The notes beneath the pieces are model-generated. The model ran no database searches. It had not been told where the DNA came from and saw only the letters and a program-made list of their open reading frames with translations. Position numbers and translations under genes: made by a program. From Lentzea indica (GTDB lineage: Bacteria; Actinomycetota; Actinomycetes; Mycobacteriales; Pseudonocardiaceae), in the NCBI RefSeq assembly GCF_012184385.1, contig NZ_VSRL01000011.1:17425-81424 (forward strand): a stretch of DNA of 64,000 bases, written 5' to 3'. Below, piece by piece: positions 53,183 to 64,000 of this stretch. Position 1 is the first letter of the stretch. Each line of letters begins with the position of its first letter.

Positions 53183-53186
<4 letters not shown>
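52230..53186 (+). CDS. thiO: glycine oxidase
   Basis: A FAD-dependent oxidase of about 318 residues making dehydroglycine from glycine for the thiazole ring. It has the Rossmann motif VAVRGGGVIGLSVALAAARAG, GSRVAGGMLAP, and the C-terminal ATGHHRNGLLLAPHTA. The start is uncertain: TTG at 52230 has a normal distance (10 nt) from the riboswitch-borne AGGGAG; GTG at 52221 is almost on top of it, and GTG at 52239 is also possible. Coupled to thiS by GTGA. Confidence 0.9.
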
Positions 53187-54140
<954 letters not shown>

Positions 54141-54213
54141 GGTCGCTACCTTGTGTGCATACGTGTTGGGGGATGATTGAGCATTACCCATCCGCCGAGG
54201 AGGACGACTAGCC

Positions 54214-54657
54214 GTGACGGCCCCCATTGACGCCGAGGTCGAGGACGCGACCGCGCGCCTGTACCTGGCGATCGGCCGGCTGGCCCGGTTGCTGCGACGC
54301 ACCGGTTCCCCCGGACTCGGCCCCGGCGCGGTCTCCGCGCTCGCCACGCTGGCCAGGTGCGGCCCCATGCGCCTGGGCGACCTGGCGAACAAGGAAGGCG
54401 TGGCGCCGCCGACGTTGTCCCGAATCGTCGCCGCACTGGTCGAGGCCGGCTACGTGAAGCGCGAACCCGACCCGCAGGACGGCCGCGCCTGGCTCGCCAC
54501 GCCCACGCCCGAGGGCGAGACGATGGTGTCCGGCGTTCGTTCCGCGCGGGTGCGCGAGCTGCAGCGTCGGATCGAGCAGCTCAAGCCCGAGCACGTCGCG
54601 GCGCTGGTGAACGCGTTGGACGCGCTGGAGACGCTCGTCGGAGAAGAGTCGAAGTAG
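54214..54657 (+). CDS. MarR-family transcriptional regulator
   Basis: A 147-residue winged-helix regulator: MRLGDLANKEGVAPPTLSRIVAALVEAGYVKREPDPQDGR in overlapping parts covers the recognition helix and wing, including the conserved Asp/Arg pair. GTG start behind GAGGAGGA. It sits between thiG and the convergent thiD-thiC pair, with its own 73-bp upstream region containing TGCATACGTG. It may control itself or the dioxygenase gene about 3 kb away, whose promoter has MarR-type palindromes; neither is shown. Confidence 0.88.
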   Translation: MTAPIDAEVEDATARLYLAIGRLARLLRRTGSPGLGPGAVSALATLARCGPMRLGDLANKEGVAPPTLSRIVAALVEAGYVKREPDPQDGRAWLATPTPEGETMVSGVRSARVRELQRRIEQLKPEHVAALVNALDALETLVGEESK

Positions 54658-54687
54658 GGATGAGGCCGCTCCGCCGACGAGCGGCCG

Positions 54688-57262
<2,575 letters not shown>

Positions 57263-57342
57263 GTTTGTTGAGTTGTCCTCCCGACCATAGTCAGGGCGCG
57301 GCGTAGCTGCCAAGGGGACGGTTTGGCCCTAATCTTCTCCCC

Positions 57343-58200
57343 GTGGCTGATCACCAGCCGTTCCCGCCCGGCGCGCGTCGCGGTCAACGTCCCGCCGTGG
57401 TCTCCGCATGCCCTTCCTGCGGTGAACTCGCAGGTCGCGGCTACCCGGACTGCGGGTTCTGCGCCGAGCTGCTCGATCAGTTCTGGCTCGCGGACTGGGA
57501 AGCCCTGCGGACGTCGTCCCAGCTGGCGGACAGGGAGCTGGCCGAGCTGGTGACCTCCGCCGACGTCGGCCAGTACCCGTGGACGTGCGTCGACTGGGCG
57601 ATGACGCTGCTGGCGTGCTCCCGCTGCGGCGCTGAGCTGGGCACCGGACCGGTCGAGTGCGTGCGGTGCGCGGTGACGGAGGAGCGCCGGTGGAACTGGG
57701 ACCACTCGGCGCATCCGTACACGATGAGCGCCAACGAGCACCTTTTACGAGTCGCCCGCGCGGCCTTGCGCGCACCCCACCGGCGTCGGCCCGCGGTGGT
57801 GCGGGCCTGGCAGCTGGTGCTGCCGTTCCTGATCGCCGGTGAGGTGATCGAGTTCGGCCGTCTGGACCGGATCCGCGCGCACGTGCTGGCCGGCGGCTAC
57901 GCGTCGATGGCCACCTGCCACACCTTCGGCGAGCTGGCCGGGTTGCCCGAGCTGTTCTGGCGCCGGGGCGACCCGATCTCAACGCGGGTCGAGTACCAGC
58001 CGGACTCCGAGCGCCAGCAGCACGCCGCCCGACAGCTTCTCGAGCGACGAACGGACCCGCGGGCGGCTGAGCCAGCCGCGGATCGTGTGCAGGATCGACG
58101 CGATGATCAGGTACCAGACGGTGTCGATGACGACCCAGAACACGGCGAGGAAGAGCAGAACCCCCTGGCCGGCCTCCCCGGCAGGCACGAACTGCGGTAG
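57343..58200 (+). CDS. CxxC-containing hypothetical protein overlapping lysE-type gene
   Basis: A 285-residue unrecognised protein with a GTG start. It has zinc-ribbon-like cysteine pairs in ACPSCGELAG, YPDCGFCAEL, ACSRCGAELG and ECVRCAV within the first 110 residues, so it probably binds zinc. The first 215 or so residues look like a genuine domain (QLVLPFLIAGEVIEFGRLDR). The last 74 codons run antisense through the 3' end of the convergent LysE gene and are charged and low complexity, so the true end may have shifted by loss of an earlier stop or a frameshift. Confidence 0.65.
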   Translation: MADHQPFPPGARRGQRPAVVSACPSCGELAGRGYPDCGFCAELLDQFWLADWEALRTSSQLADRELAELVTSADVGQYPWTCVDWAMTLLACSRCGAELGTGPVECVRCAVTEERRWNWDHSAHPYTMSANEHLLRVARAALRAPHRRRPAVVRAWQLVLPFLIAGEVIEFGRLDRIRAHVLAGGYASMATCHTFGELAGLPELFWRRGDPISTRVEYQPDSERQQHAARQLLERRTDPRAAEPAADRVQDRRDDQVPDGVDDDPEHGEEEQNPLAGLPGRHELR

Positions 58201-58581
58201 GAACGAGATCGCGAACACGCCGAGCTTCGGGTTGGCCAGGTTCACGATCAACCCGCTGCGGAACGCGTGGCTCGCCGGCGGAGGCGCCGTCTCGGGCTTG
58301 GCCTTGCTGATCAGGGCCTTGACGCCCAGGTAGATCAGGAAGACCGCGCCGCCGATCCGCAGGGCGTGGTAGGCGATCTCGGACGCCGTGAGCAGCACCG
58401 AGATGCCCAGCGCCGCGGCGACGGCCCAGCACGCGACGCCGACCTCCATGCCGAACACCGTCGCCAGCGCGGCTTTTCGCCCGTGCACCGACTGTCGCAG
58501 GACCATGGCCGTGCCGGGTCCTGGCGACAGTGCGATGAGGAACGAGGCCGCGACGAAGGCGACGAGGTTGTCCAATGGCAT
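57979..58581 (-). CDS. LysE/RhtB-family amino-acid exporter
   Basis: A 200-residue membrane exporter with about six helices. The family start is FVAASFLIALSPGPGTAMVLRQS, followed by GRKAALATVFGMEVG and FRSGLIVNLANPKLGVFAISFLPQF (in part). It exports amino acids or homoserine lactone-like compounds. ATG at 58581 chosen, as the upstream frame has no homology. Divergent from the aldo/keto reductase; its last 222 bp are shared with the convergent CxxC gene. Confidence 0.88.
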   Translation of the reverse strand: MPLDNLVAFVAASFLIALSPGPGTAMVLRQSVHGRKAALATVFGMEVGVACWAVAAALGISVLLTASEIAYHALRIGGAVFLIYLGVKALISKAKPETAPPPASHAFRSGLIVNLANPKLGVFAISFLPQFVPAGEAGQGVLLFLAVFWVVIDTVWYLIIASILHTIRGWLSRPRVRSSLEKLSGGVLLALGVRLVLDPR

Positions 58582-58633
58582 GCCTCTGATGGTCGCTGAC
58601 AGGAGCAATTCTTTTTCGTCGGCTGGTGCTTGA

Positions 58634-58651
58634 CCTGGAGCGCGCTCCAGG
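58634..58651 (+). promoter_or_regulatory. 18-bp perfect palindrome, MerR-type operator
   Basis: CCTGGAGCG-CGCTCCAGG directly follows and overlaps a TTGACC -35 box (58630-58635), 16 nt before the aldo/keto reductase start. This is the arrangement seen in MerR-activated promoters, where the operator fills the -35/-10 spacer. No merR-type gene is found nearby. Confidence 0.65.
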
Positions 58652-58667
58652 ATGTTCGCTGGTGCCC

Positions 58668-59621
58668 ATGACAGCTGTGGGGAACTTCGAAGTACCGCCT
58701 CTGGGCATCGGCACGTGGGCGATGGGAGGGCCGTTCTCGGCACCGACGGGCGAGCCGGTCGGCTGGGGACCGACCGACGACGCGGAGTCGGTGAAGGCGT
58801 TGCAGAGGTCGTTCGAGCTCGGCGTCCGGCTGTTCGACACGGCCGACGTCTACGGCTGCGGCCACTCCGAAACGCTCCTGGGGCAAGCGTTTGCGTCGGT
58901 GCGCGACGAGGTGGTGATCGCGACCAAGTGGGGTTGCCGGTTCGATGCCGAGAACCGGCGGATGATCGAGAACGACGGATCAGTCGAGTACCTGCGCCGC
59001 GCCGTCGAGGGGTCGCTGCGGCGGTTGGGGACTGACAGGATCGACGTGTACCAGCTGCACATCGGCGACCTCGGGCTCGAGGAGGCCGCCCTGCTGCGGG
59101 ACGAGTGCGAGGCGCTGGTCACGGCGGGCAAGATCCGTTCGTACGGCTGGAGCACCGACGATCCCGAGCGGGCGCGGTTTTTCGGCGAGGGCGAGCACTG
59201 CGTGGCCGTGCAGGCCGACATCAACGTGTTGTTCGACAACCCGGAGATGTACTCGGAAACCTCGCTCGCGGTGCTGTGTCGTCGTCCGCTCGCGATGGGG
59301 CTGCTCGCGCGGGAGACGTTCGATGAGCTGCCCTCCGACGACGTGCGCGTCACGAACCCGTCGTGGCTGCAGTTCTTCGTCGACGGACGGCCTTCGCCGG
59401 AGTACTTCAAGGCACGCGAGGCCGTGCGGGACGTGCTGACCTCGGGCGGGCGGACCCTGGTGCAGGGTGCCCTGGCGTGGTTCTGGGCGCGTTCTCCCCG
59501 GCTGATCCCGATCCCGGGCATCCGCACGGTGGCGCAGGCCGAGGAGAACGCCGCGGCACTGTCGTTCGGGCCGTTGACCGCTGACGAGCTGGCCCAGGTG
59601 GAGTCGGTGCTCCGCCCTTAG
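58668..59621 (+). CDS. aldo/keto reductase
   Basis: A 317-residue AKR: GIGTWAMGGPFS at the start, Asp and Tyr in RLFDTADVYGCGHSE, Lys in VIATKWGCR and His in YQLHIGDLG. The C-terminal IPIPGIRTVAQAEENAAAL binds the NADP phosphate. It is distinct from the two other aldo/keto reductases in this window. The MerR-type operator in its promoter suggests induction by a reactive compound it detoxifies. It is convergent with def. Confidence 0.87.
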   Translation: MTAVGNFEVPPLGIGTWAMGGPFSAPTGEPVGWGPTDDAESVKALQRSFELGVRLFDTADVYGCGHSETLLGQAFASVRDEVVIATKWGCRFDAENRRMIENDGSVEYLRRAVEGSLRRLGTDRIDVYQLHIGDLGLEEAALLRDECEALVTAGKIRSYGWSTDDPERARFFGEGEHCVAVQADINVLFDNPEMYSETSLAVLCRRPLAMGLLARETFDELPSDDVRVTNPSWLQFFVDGRPSPEYFKAREAVRDVLTSGGRTLVQGALAWFWARSPRLIPIPGIRTVAQAEENAAALSFGPLTADELAQVESVLRP

Positions 59622-59630
59622 CCCTCGTCT

Positions 59631-60212
59631 TCAGTCCTCGTCTTCGTCGTAGAAGTTCGCGGGGTCGGCCGGGTCCCACGAGAGGCCCGGCTGGCCCCAC
59701 TCGTTGTCGCGCAGCATCCGCTTGGATTCTTTTTTGTACCGGCCGACGAGGCGGTCGATGTAGAGGTAGCCGTAGAGGTGGTCGGTCTCGTGCTGCAGGC
59801 AGCGCGCGAAGAAGCCGGTGCCCTCGACCTCGACCGGCTGCCCGTCGACGTCCTGTCCGGTGACCTTCGCCCAACGGGCGCGTCCGGTCGGGTAAGCCTC
59901 ACCCGGCACGGACAGACAGCCCTCGAAGTCGTCGTCCGGGTCCGGCATGCCCTCAGGGATCTCGGAGGTCTCGAGCACCGGGTTCACGATCACGCCGCGG
60001 AACTGGTTGCCCTCGTCGTCCGGGCAGTCGTAAACGAAAACCCGCAGGTCGACACCGATCTGGTTGGCTGCGAGCCCGACTCCGCGAGCAGCAGCCATCG
60101 TCTCGAACATGTCGTCGACGAGCGTCTTCAGCTCGGTGTCGAACTCGGTGACCTCGCGCGTGGGGTTGTGGAGCACGGGGTCACCAGCGATGCGAATGCG
60201 ATGCACGGCCAT
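59631..60212 (-). CDS. def: peptide deformylase
   Basis: A 193-residue metalloenzyme that removes the formyl group from nascent proteins. All three motifs are present: [16 protein letters not shown] and QHETDHLYG with the metal ligands Cys, His and His. The C-terminal tail ([14 protein letters not shown], then acidic) is the actinobacterial form. It is divergent from the DUF3263 gene, with a 10-bp palindrome ATCACGTGAT at 60266-60275 between them. Confidence 0.95.
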   Translation of the reverse strand: MAVHRIRIAGDPVLHNPTREVTEFDTELKTLVDDMFETMAAARGVGLAANQIGVDLRVFVYDCPDDEGNQFRGVIVNPVLETSEIPEGMPDPDDDFEGCLSVPGEAYPTGRARWAKVTGQDVDGQPVEVEGTGFFARCLQHETDHLYGYLYIDRLVGRYKKESKRMLRDNEWGQPGLSWDPADPANFYDEDED

Positions 60213-60320
60213 GGTCAGACCTTAAGTGGTCCAAAACTGTCGGTGTCGCGCGGTAGGTTGGAACGATCACGTGATTGAATTGCCCGCACCTGAGATGGTG
60301 TGGCGACCGTGGGGAGCCAG

Positions 60321-60599
60321 ATGGATCACGCCGAGACGCTGACTACCGCTGACGGGCTGACCAGCCGTGAACGCACGATGCTCGCGTTCGAGCGTCAGTG
60401 GTGGAAGTACTCGGGATCCAAGGAACAGGCCATCAGGGAACTGTTCGACATGTCGGCCACTCGCTACTACCAGCTGCTCAACGCACTTGTTGAGAAGGAA
60501 GCCGCTCTGGCTGCCGATCCGATGCTGGTCAAGCGGTTGCGCGGCGTGCGGACAGGCCGACAGAGGGTTCGCGCACGCGCCAGGAGCACCGAGGACTGA
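60321..60599 (+). CDS. DUF3263 family protein
   Basis: A 92-residue protein of an actinobacterial family with a helix-turn-helix-like core: LTSRERTMLAFERQWWKYSG, then EQAIRELFDMSATRYYQLLN. Probably a small DNA-binding protein; role unknown. I choose the ATG at 60321 with GGGGAG upstream rather than GTG 60300. It overlaps the next gene by one base (TGATG), and the def/DUF3263/LytR_C order is the same as in mycobacteria. Confidence 0.87.
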   Translation: MDHAETLTTADGLTSRERTMLAFERQWWKYSGSKEQAIRELFDMSATRYYQLLNALVEKEAALAADPMLVKRLRGVRTGRQRVRARARSTED

Positions 60600-61192
60600 T
60601 GACCTCCCCCGAGTCCGCAAGCCCGTCCCGCCCGGCGAAGGCCGCCGGCTTCGCCCTGCTCGGCGTCGCCGCCGTGGCGCTGATCATCGGCGTTGTCAGT
60701 TTGTTCGGTGGGGGGTCTGACTCGCCGCCTTCCGCTGAGGGGTCTTCTACCGCGCCTCCGGCTTCTACCACTTCTGGGTCGCCCACTGCGCCCACTTCGG
60801 TTTCGTCGGAGCCTCCTGCTGGTACTACCACGGTTCCGCCTACCACGTCGTCTGCCGTGGTTCCGCCGCCTCCCGTTACGCAGTCCGGGGTTGCGAAGGT
60901 TCCTGTTCGGGTTTACAACAACTCGACCGTCACTGGGTTGGCCAGCAAGGCTTCGGATGAGGTTCGGGCCAATGGGTGGACTGTTGCCGAGACTGGGAAC
61001 TACTCGGCTGGGACCATCCCGACCACCACTGTGTACTTCCGGCCTGGGACTGATGAAGAGGCCTCGGCACGGGAGTTGGCTGGCGTGTTGCGGGCTCGGG
61101 TTGAGCCTCGGTTCGACGGGATTCAGTCGGCGGCGGCTGGGATCATTTTGATCGTCACCAACGACTATCAGGGTGCTTCTAAGAACAAGTAG
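60599..61192 (+). CDS. membrane-anchored LytR C-terminal domain protein
   Basis: A 197-residue protein: cytoplasmic N-terminus, one membrane helix (about 16-38), a Ser/Thr/Pro linker (about 40-98), then a LytR_C domain (VPVRVYNNSTVTGLASKASDEV onwards). It should sit outside the membrane and interact with the cell wall. The gene is coupled to the DUF3263 gene. From about 60700 its codons shift to T- and G-ending forms (GCT, GTT, GGG), unlike its neighbours. Confidence 0.85.
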   Translation: MTSPESASPSRPAKAAGFALLGVAAVALIIGVVSLFGGGSDSPPSAEGSSTAPPASTTSGSPTAPTSVSSEPPAGTTTVPPTTSSAVVPPPPVTQSGVAKVPVRVYNNSTVTGLASKASDEVRANGWTVAETGNYSAGTIPTTTVYFRPGTDEEASARELAGVLRARVEPRFDGIQSAAAGIILIVTNDYQGASKNK

Positions 61193-61326
61193 GGCTGACT
61201 GTCAGACCCGCTGAGTACGTTGAGATGTAGGGGTTCCCGGATCGGGGGGACGCCTGCGGTCGCCTGCCTGTTTCGTGTCTGTAGGTGGGCGCGTTGCGTT
61301 GTTTAGCTGGCGGTTGCGAGAGTTTT

Positions 61327-61343
61327 CTGGGGCTCCGCCCCAG
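61327..61343. repeat. short GC-rich palindromic element CTGGGGC-TCC-GCCCCAG
   Basis: A 7-3-7 hairpin after a TTTT run and followed by ACCCC. GGGGCTCCGCCCC-type elements of this sort are scattered between genes in many high-GC actinomycetes. Nothing else is recognised in 61193-61441. Confidence 0.6.
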
Positions 61344-61441
61344 ACCCCGCCAATCTGATCAAAGACCTGTCCAGCGCCGCCTGCGGGTTGATGGCACGCC
61401 TGTTGCTTTTGGCGGCTTGCTGTTGCGTAGGTGTTTGGGGT

Positions 61442-61583
61442 GTGGGGTGGTCCCGTCACGAGTCGTACGCGAAGGCAGCCACACCCGAGGGGTCAGGTCA
61501 AGTCGACGAAAAGCGTGTCGACTTGACCTGACCCCTCGGGCGCGGCAACAGCATCGGCACGACTCGTGACGGGACCACCCCAC
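61442..61583. repeat. nested 142-bp imperfect palindrome between convergent genes
   Basis: The outer arms 61442-61466 and 61559-61583 are perfectly complementary over 25 bp, and the inner arms 61484-61507 and 61517-61540 over 24 bp, with a 9-nt loop (61508-61516). The two stems are separated by unpaired 17-18-nt segments. It lies between the LytR_C and AAA-ATPase genes, and could be a strong bidirectional terminator, a cruciform, or the remnant of a small palindromic mobile element. The segment 61590-61658 is a CGCCTTTGG-rich simple sequence. Confidence 0.9.
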
Positions 61584-61658
61584 CCGCGTTGTGTGTGAAA
61601 GCAGGCTCGGCTTCGCCTTCGCCTTTGCGGTCGCCTCGCCTTTGGCTTCGGCCTTTGG

Positions 61659-63812
61659 TTAGCGGGAGGCTGCGTAGGCCGCCAGCGATGCCAGCTGTGC
61701 TGGGTCCAGTGACGGTCGCACCACCTTGCGGGCCTTTGCCAGGTGGGCCTGCGTTACCTCGGCTGCGTCCAGCGACTCCCGCATTGCCGTCAGCGCAGCC
61801 TCTCGGACCAGGCCTGCGCAGTCTGCCGCCGAGTACATGTCCAGCTCACCGGCCAGCGCGGCCAGGTCCACGTCTTCGGCCAGTGGCGTGTTGCGGGAGG
61901 CAGCCTTGAGGATTTCTGTGCGGGCGTTGGCGTCTGGTGGTGGCACGTTGACCAGCCGCTCCAGGCGGCCTGGGCGTAGTAGGGCGGGGTCGATCAGTTC
62001 TGGGCGGTTGGTCGCGGCGATCACCACCACGTCGCGCAGGGGTTCTACGCCGTCCAGTTCGGTCAGCAGGGCTGCTACTACTCGGTCGGCTACTCCGGCG
62101 TCGGAGGATTGGCCTCGTCGGGGTGCCAGGGCGTCCACTTCGTCCAGGAAGATCAACGATGGCGCGGCGTCTGCGGCTCGGCGGAAGAGTTCGCGGACGG
62201 CTCGTTCTGACTCGCCTACGAACTTGTCCATCAGTTCTGCGCCCTTGACGGTCAGGACGTTCAGTTGGCCTGAGCCTGCTAGGGCGCGTACCAGGAACGT
62301 TTTGCCGCATCCCGGTGGGCCGTAGAGCAGCACGCCTCGTGGGGGGTCCACGCCCAGCCTGGCGAAGGAGTCCGGGTACCGCAGCGGCCACAGGGCCGCC
62401 TCGGTCAGGGACTGTTTCACCTCGGTCATGTCGCCTACGTCGTCCAGGGTCAGGCCGCCGGTTTGGATCGTGTCCGACGCGGACATCGAGATCGGGCGGA
62501 CGGTGCCCAGTGCTGCCAGCAGATCCTCTTGTCCCACGCGGGGTTCTGCTACGTCGCGTTGGCGCAGGGCTGCGCGTACCGCTGCTTCGCGGCGCAGTGC
62601 GCACAGGTCGGCTGCTACGAAACCTGGCGTTCGTTCGGCCACGGCGCCGAAGTCCACATCGGACTCCAGCGGGACGTCGCGTAGGAGTACCCGCAGAAGT
62701 TCGGTGCGTGTGGCGCCGTCGGGGAGCGGCAGCGTCAGTTCTCGGTCTACCAGGTCTGGGGCGCGTAGGCGGGCGTCTACGGACTCGGCGCGGGCGGATG
62801 TGACCACCAGGGCCAGGTTCGGGCGGGAGATGGCGGTGCGCAGGATGTCCAGCACGACCGTTGCCACCGGAGGCGGGGTCGAGGGGAGCAGGGCGTCGAT
62901 GTCGGTGAGGAGCAGGACGGTGGGCTGCTCGGGGACGCCGGCGATCGCGTCGCCCAGCTGTTTGGCCATCGCGCCCGGTTCCAGCACCGAGATGCTTGGG
63001 GCGGCCAACTCCACGATTGAGGCGTCGACGGAACGGGCGACGGCGCGGACCAGCGTTGCTTTGCCCACGCCTTCTGGGCCGCTGATCATGGCTGCCAGGC
63101 GAGCGGAGGCGCCCAGGCGGGTGAGCAGTTCGGGCTGGCGGAACATCAGTTCCAGCCACTCGGTTAGCCGGCGGGCCTGATCCTTCTGGCCGACCAGGTC
63201 CGCTGTGGGGAGCGCTTCGTGCTTTTCCTGCACCACCACGGGGGTGACCTCGGCGGCGGGTGCTGAGGCTGAGCGCCAACCCACGACGCTCGACGGCTGC
63301 ACGGCCACCGGGCCCGCGGGGTCGGTGGAGGTGATGGTGATCAGTTCGTTGGTCCACGTCATGCCGATGGCGTTGGACAGCTTGCGGCGCGTTTCGGAGA
63401 GGTTGGCGCCGGGTGGTGGCGCCAGGTCCTGGGGGAGCAGCGAGACGCTGTCGCCGACGGTCAGGACCTTGCCGGTCAACGCCATTCGGACGTGGTCGGG
63501 GGTCAAAGCCGTGGTGGCCAGGCGGGAGCCGGCGACGGTGATCGAGCGCGCGCCCGCCACCTGCACGGGAGCGACGACGATCTCGGAACCCTCGACCACG
63601 CCGAGGTTCGTCAACGTCACGTCGTCGACGAGGACCACGCCTGGTGGTTGTTCGCCGGACGCGGCCAGGGCGGCGCTCACGCGGGCGCCGGTCAGTTTCA
63701 CCGCGTCCCAGGCGCGCAGGCCCAAGGCGTCGAGCACCTCGGGGTGGAGGCGGACAACGCCTCGGCGGGTGTCCAGTGCGGACGGGGACAGGCGAGCCGT
63801 CAGCGTGATCAC
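61659..63812 (-). CDS. Cdc48/p97-like AAA ATPase with two ATPase domains
   Basis: A 717-residue actinobacterial relative of Cdc48. An N-terminal double-psi-barrel-like domain (about 1-170) is followed by D1 (Walker A GPEGVGKATL, Walker B-like LLLTDIDALLP) and D2 (Walker A GPPGCGKTFL, Walker B LIFLDEVDALAPRRG, arginine-finger region DPALLRPGRLERLV). D1 has a variant Walker B and may be less active. Such unfoldases remodel or feed proteins to degradation. I start at GTG 63812, just before the barrel (ITLTARLSP). Its mycobacterial counterpart (Rv0435c) lies at the same place. Confidence 0.9.
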   Translation of the reverse strand: MITLTARLSPSALDTRRGVVRLHPEVLDALGLRAWDAVKLTGARVSAALAASGEQPPGVVLVDDVTLTNLGVVEGSEIVVAPVQVAGARSITVAGSRLATTALTPDHVRMALTGKVLTVGDSVSLLPQDLAPPPGANLSETRRKLSNAIGMTWTNELITITSTDPAGPVAVQPSSVVGWRSASAPAAEVTPVVVQEKHEALPTADLVGQKDQARRLTEWLELMFRQPELLTRLGASARLAAMISGPEGVGKATLVRAVARSVDASIVELAAPSISVLEPGAMAKQLGDAIAGVPEQPTVLLLTDIDALLPSTPPPVATVVLDILRTAISRPNLALVVTSARAESVDARLRAPDLVDRELTLPLPDGATRTELLRVLLRDVPLESDVDFGAVAERTPGFVAADLCALRREAAVRAALRQRDVAEPRVGQEDLLAALGTVRPISMSASDTIQTGGLTLDDVGDMTEVKQSLTEAALWPLRYPDSFARLGVDPPRGVLLYGPPGCGKTFLVRALAGSGQLNVLTVKGAELMDKFVGESERAVRELFRRAADAAPSLIFLDEVDALAPRRGQSSDAGVADRVVAALLTELDGVEPLRDVVVIAATNRPELIDPALLRPGRLERLVNVPPPDANARTEILKAASRNTPLAEDVDLAALAGELDMYSAADCAGLVREAALTAMRESLDAAEVTQAHLAKARKVVRPSLDPAQLASLAAYAASR

Positions 63813-63869
63813 GCCACGACAATAGTGCGGCGGTTGCGCCGGGGTACGGCGCAACCAGCCGATCAGGAC

Positions 63870-64000
63870 TTACTTGTGGTGACGACGAAGGCCCAGCTGG
63901 CGCCAGGACCTTCTGCGGTTGCCGGAGGTGGGTGCCGCGCCTTCCGCGGCGGCGGCCGTGGAGGCGTCGCGTCGCGGGCGGCGCACCGCGCGCATCGCTG
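63870..64000 (-). CDS. partial gene, C-terminal 42 residues; possibly phosphatidylserine synthase
   Basis: Only the 3' end is in the window: a frame ending TAA at 63870-63872 encodes a basic, Ala-rich tail (RRPRRDASTAAAAEGAAPTS then RRRSWRQLGLRRHHK). It ends 57 bp upstream of the ATPase start on the same strand. In mycobacteria the gene before the Cdc48-like ATPase is pssA, so pssA is a guess from order; the tail alone has no diagnostic motif. Confidence 0.4.
   Translation of the reverse strand, partial: AMRAVRRPRRDASTAAAAEGAAPTSGNRRRSWRQLGLRRHHK

Noticed and set aside
61327..61343. Factor-independent terminator of the LytR_C gene
   Set aside because: The stem is only 7 bp, lies 135 bp past the stop and the T run is before rather than after it; it fits a dispersed GC-rich repeat better.

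Overview
The window is high-GC actinomycete chromosome. A SARP/AfsR-type regulator, DasR with DasR-type operators, a DUF3159 protein, a DUF3263 protein, a LytR_C protein and a Cdc48-like AAA ATPase all point to Actinobacteria, and a Pseudonocardiales relative (Saccharothrix/Lentzea/Amycolatopsis type) is my best inference. No tRNA, rRNA, insertion sequence, prophage or CRISPR array was found. Most of the window is metabolic operons, each with its own regulator.

Layout. 0-6 kb: an aldo/keto reductase; a two-component system (sensor kinase plus OmpR-type regulator) divergent from a flavin electron-transfer operon (ferric-reductase-like membrane flavoprotein, FMN-binding protein, ApbE flavin transferase). 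6-11.6 kb: ADP-ribosylglycohydrolase, a large SARP regulator, an SGNH hydrolase and a small membrane-anchored protein, ending in an unusual array of hairpins. 11.8-18.5 kb: a minus-strand sugar operon (ROK regulator, ABC importer, GH4 phospho-glycosidase, BadF-type sugar kinase). 18.6-25.4 kb: DUF3159 protein, an acidic hypothetical protein, a Phd/VapC toxin-antitoxin pair, a second BadF-type kinase and a secreted subtilisin whose signal peptide is out of frame.

25.4-34 kb: an operon encoding a complete non-phosphorylative L-fucose route (mutarotase, dehydrogenase, lactonase, dehydratase, second dehydrogenase, diketo-acid hydrolase) with its own ribose-type ABC importer, whose permease is frameshifted. 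34-36.5 kb: dapA, a LysR regulator and a GntR/FCD regulator. 36.6-46 kb: the N-acetylglucosamine/chitobiose regulon: nagA, a SIS-domain sugar-phosphate enzyme, dasD (frameshifted), dasC, dasB, dasA and dasR, with DasR-like operators upstream of nagA and between dasA and dasR; dasR is coupled to an MFS exporter gene.

46-51.4 kb: a methyltransferase, two tandem PLP dehydratase paralogues, a Ser/Thr-rich membrane protein, a secreted S1 protease preceded by a possible leader ORF and hairpin, and a DODA-type dioxygenase. 51.4-57.3 kb: thiamine genes thiE, thiO-thiS-thiG and thiD-thiC with two TPP riboswitches, interrupted by a MarR regulator. 57.3-64 kb: a CxxC protein, a LysE exporter, an aldo/keto reductase behind a MerR-type operator, def, a DUF3263 gene, a LytR_C gene and a Cdc48-like ATPase, in an order like the def-Rv0430-Rv0431...Rv0435c-pssA region of mycobacteria; a partial gene, perhaps pssA, runs off the end.

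Three otherwise well-conserved genes (subtilisin, fucose permease, dasD) each carry one apparent single-base frameshift. The least explained non-coding structures are the tandem hairpins with an invariant loop at 11666-11820 and a nested 142-bp palindrome at 61442-61583.
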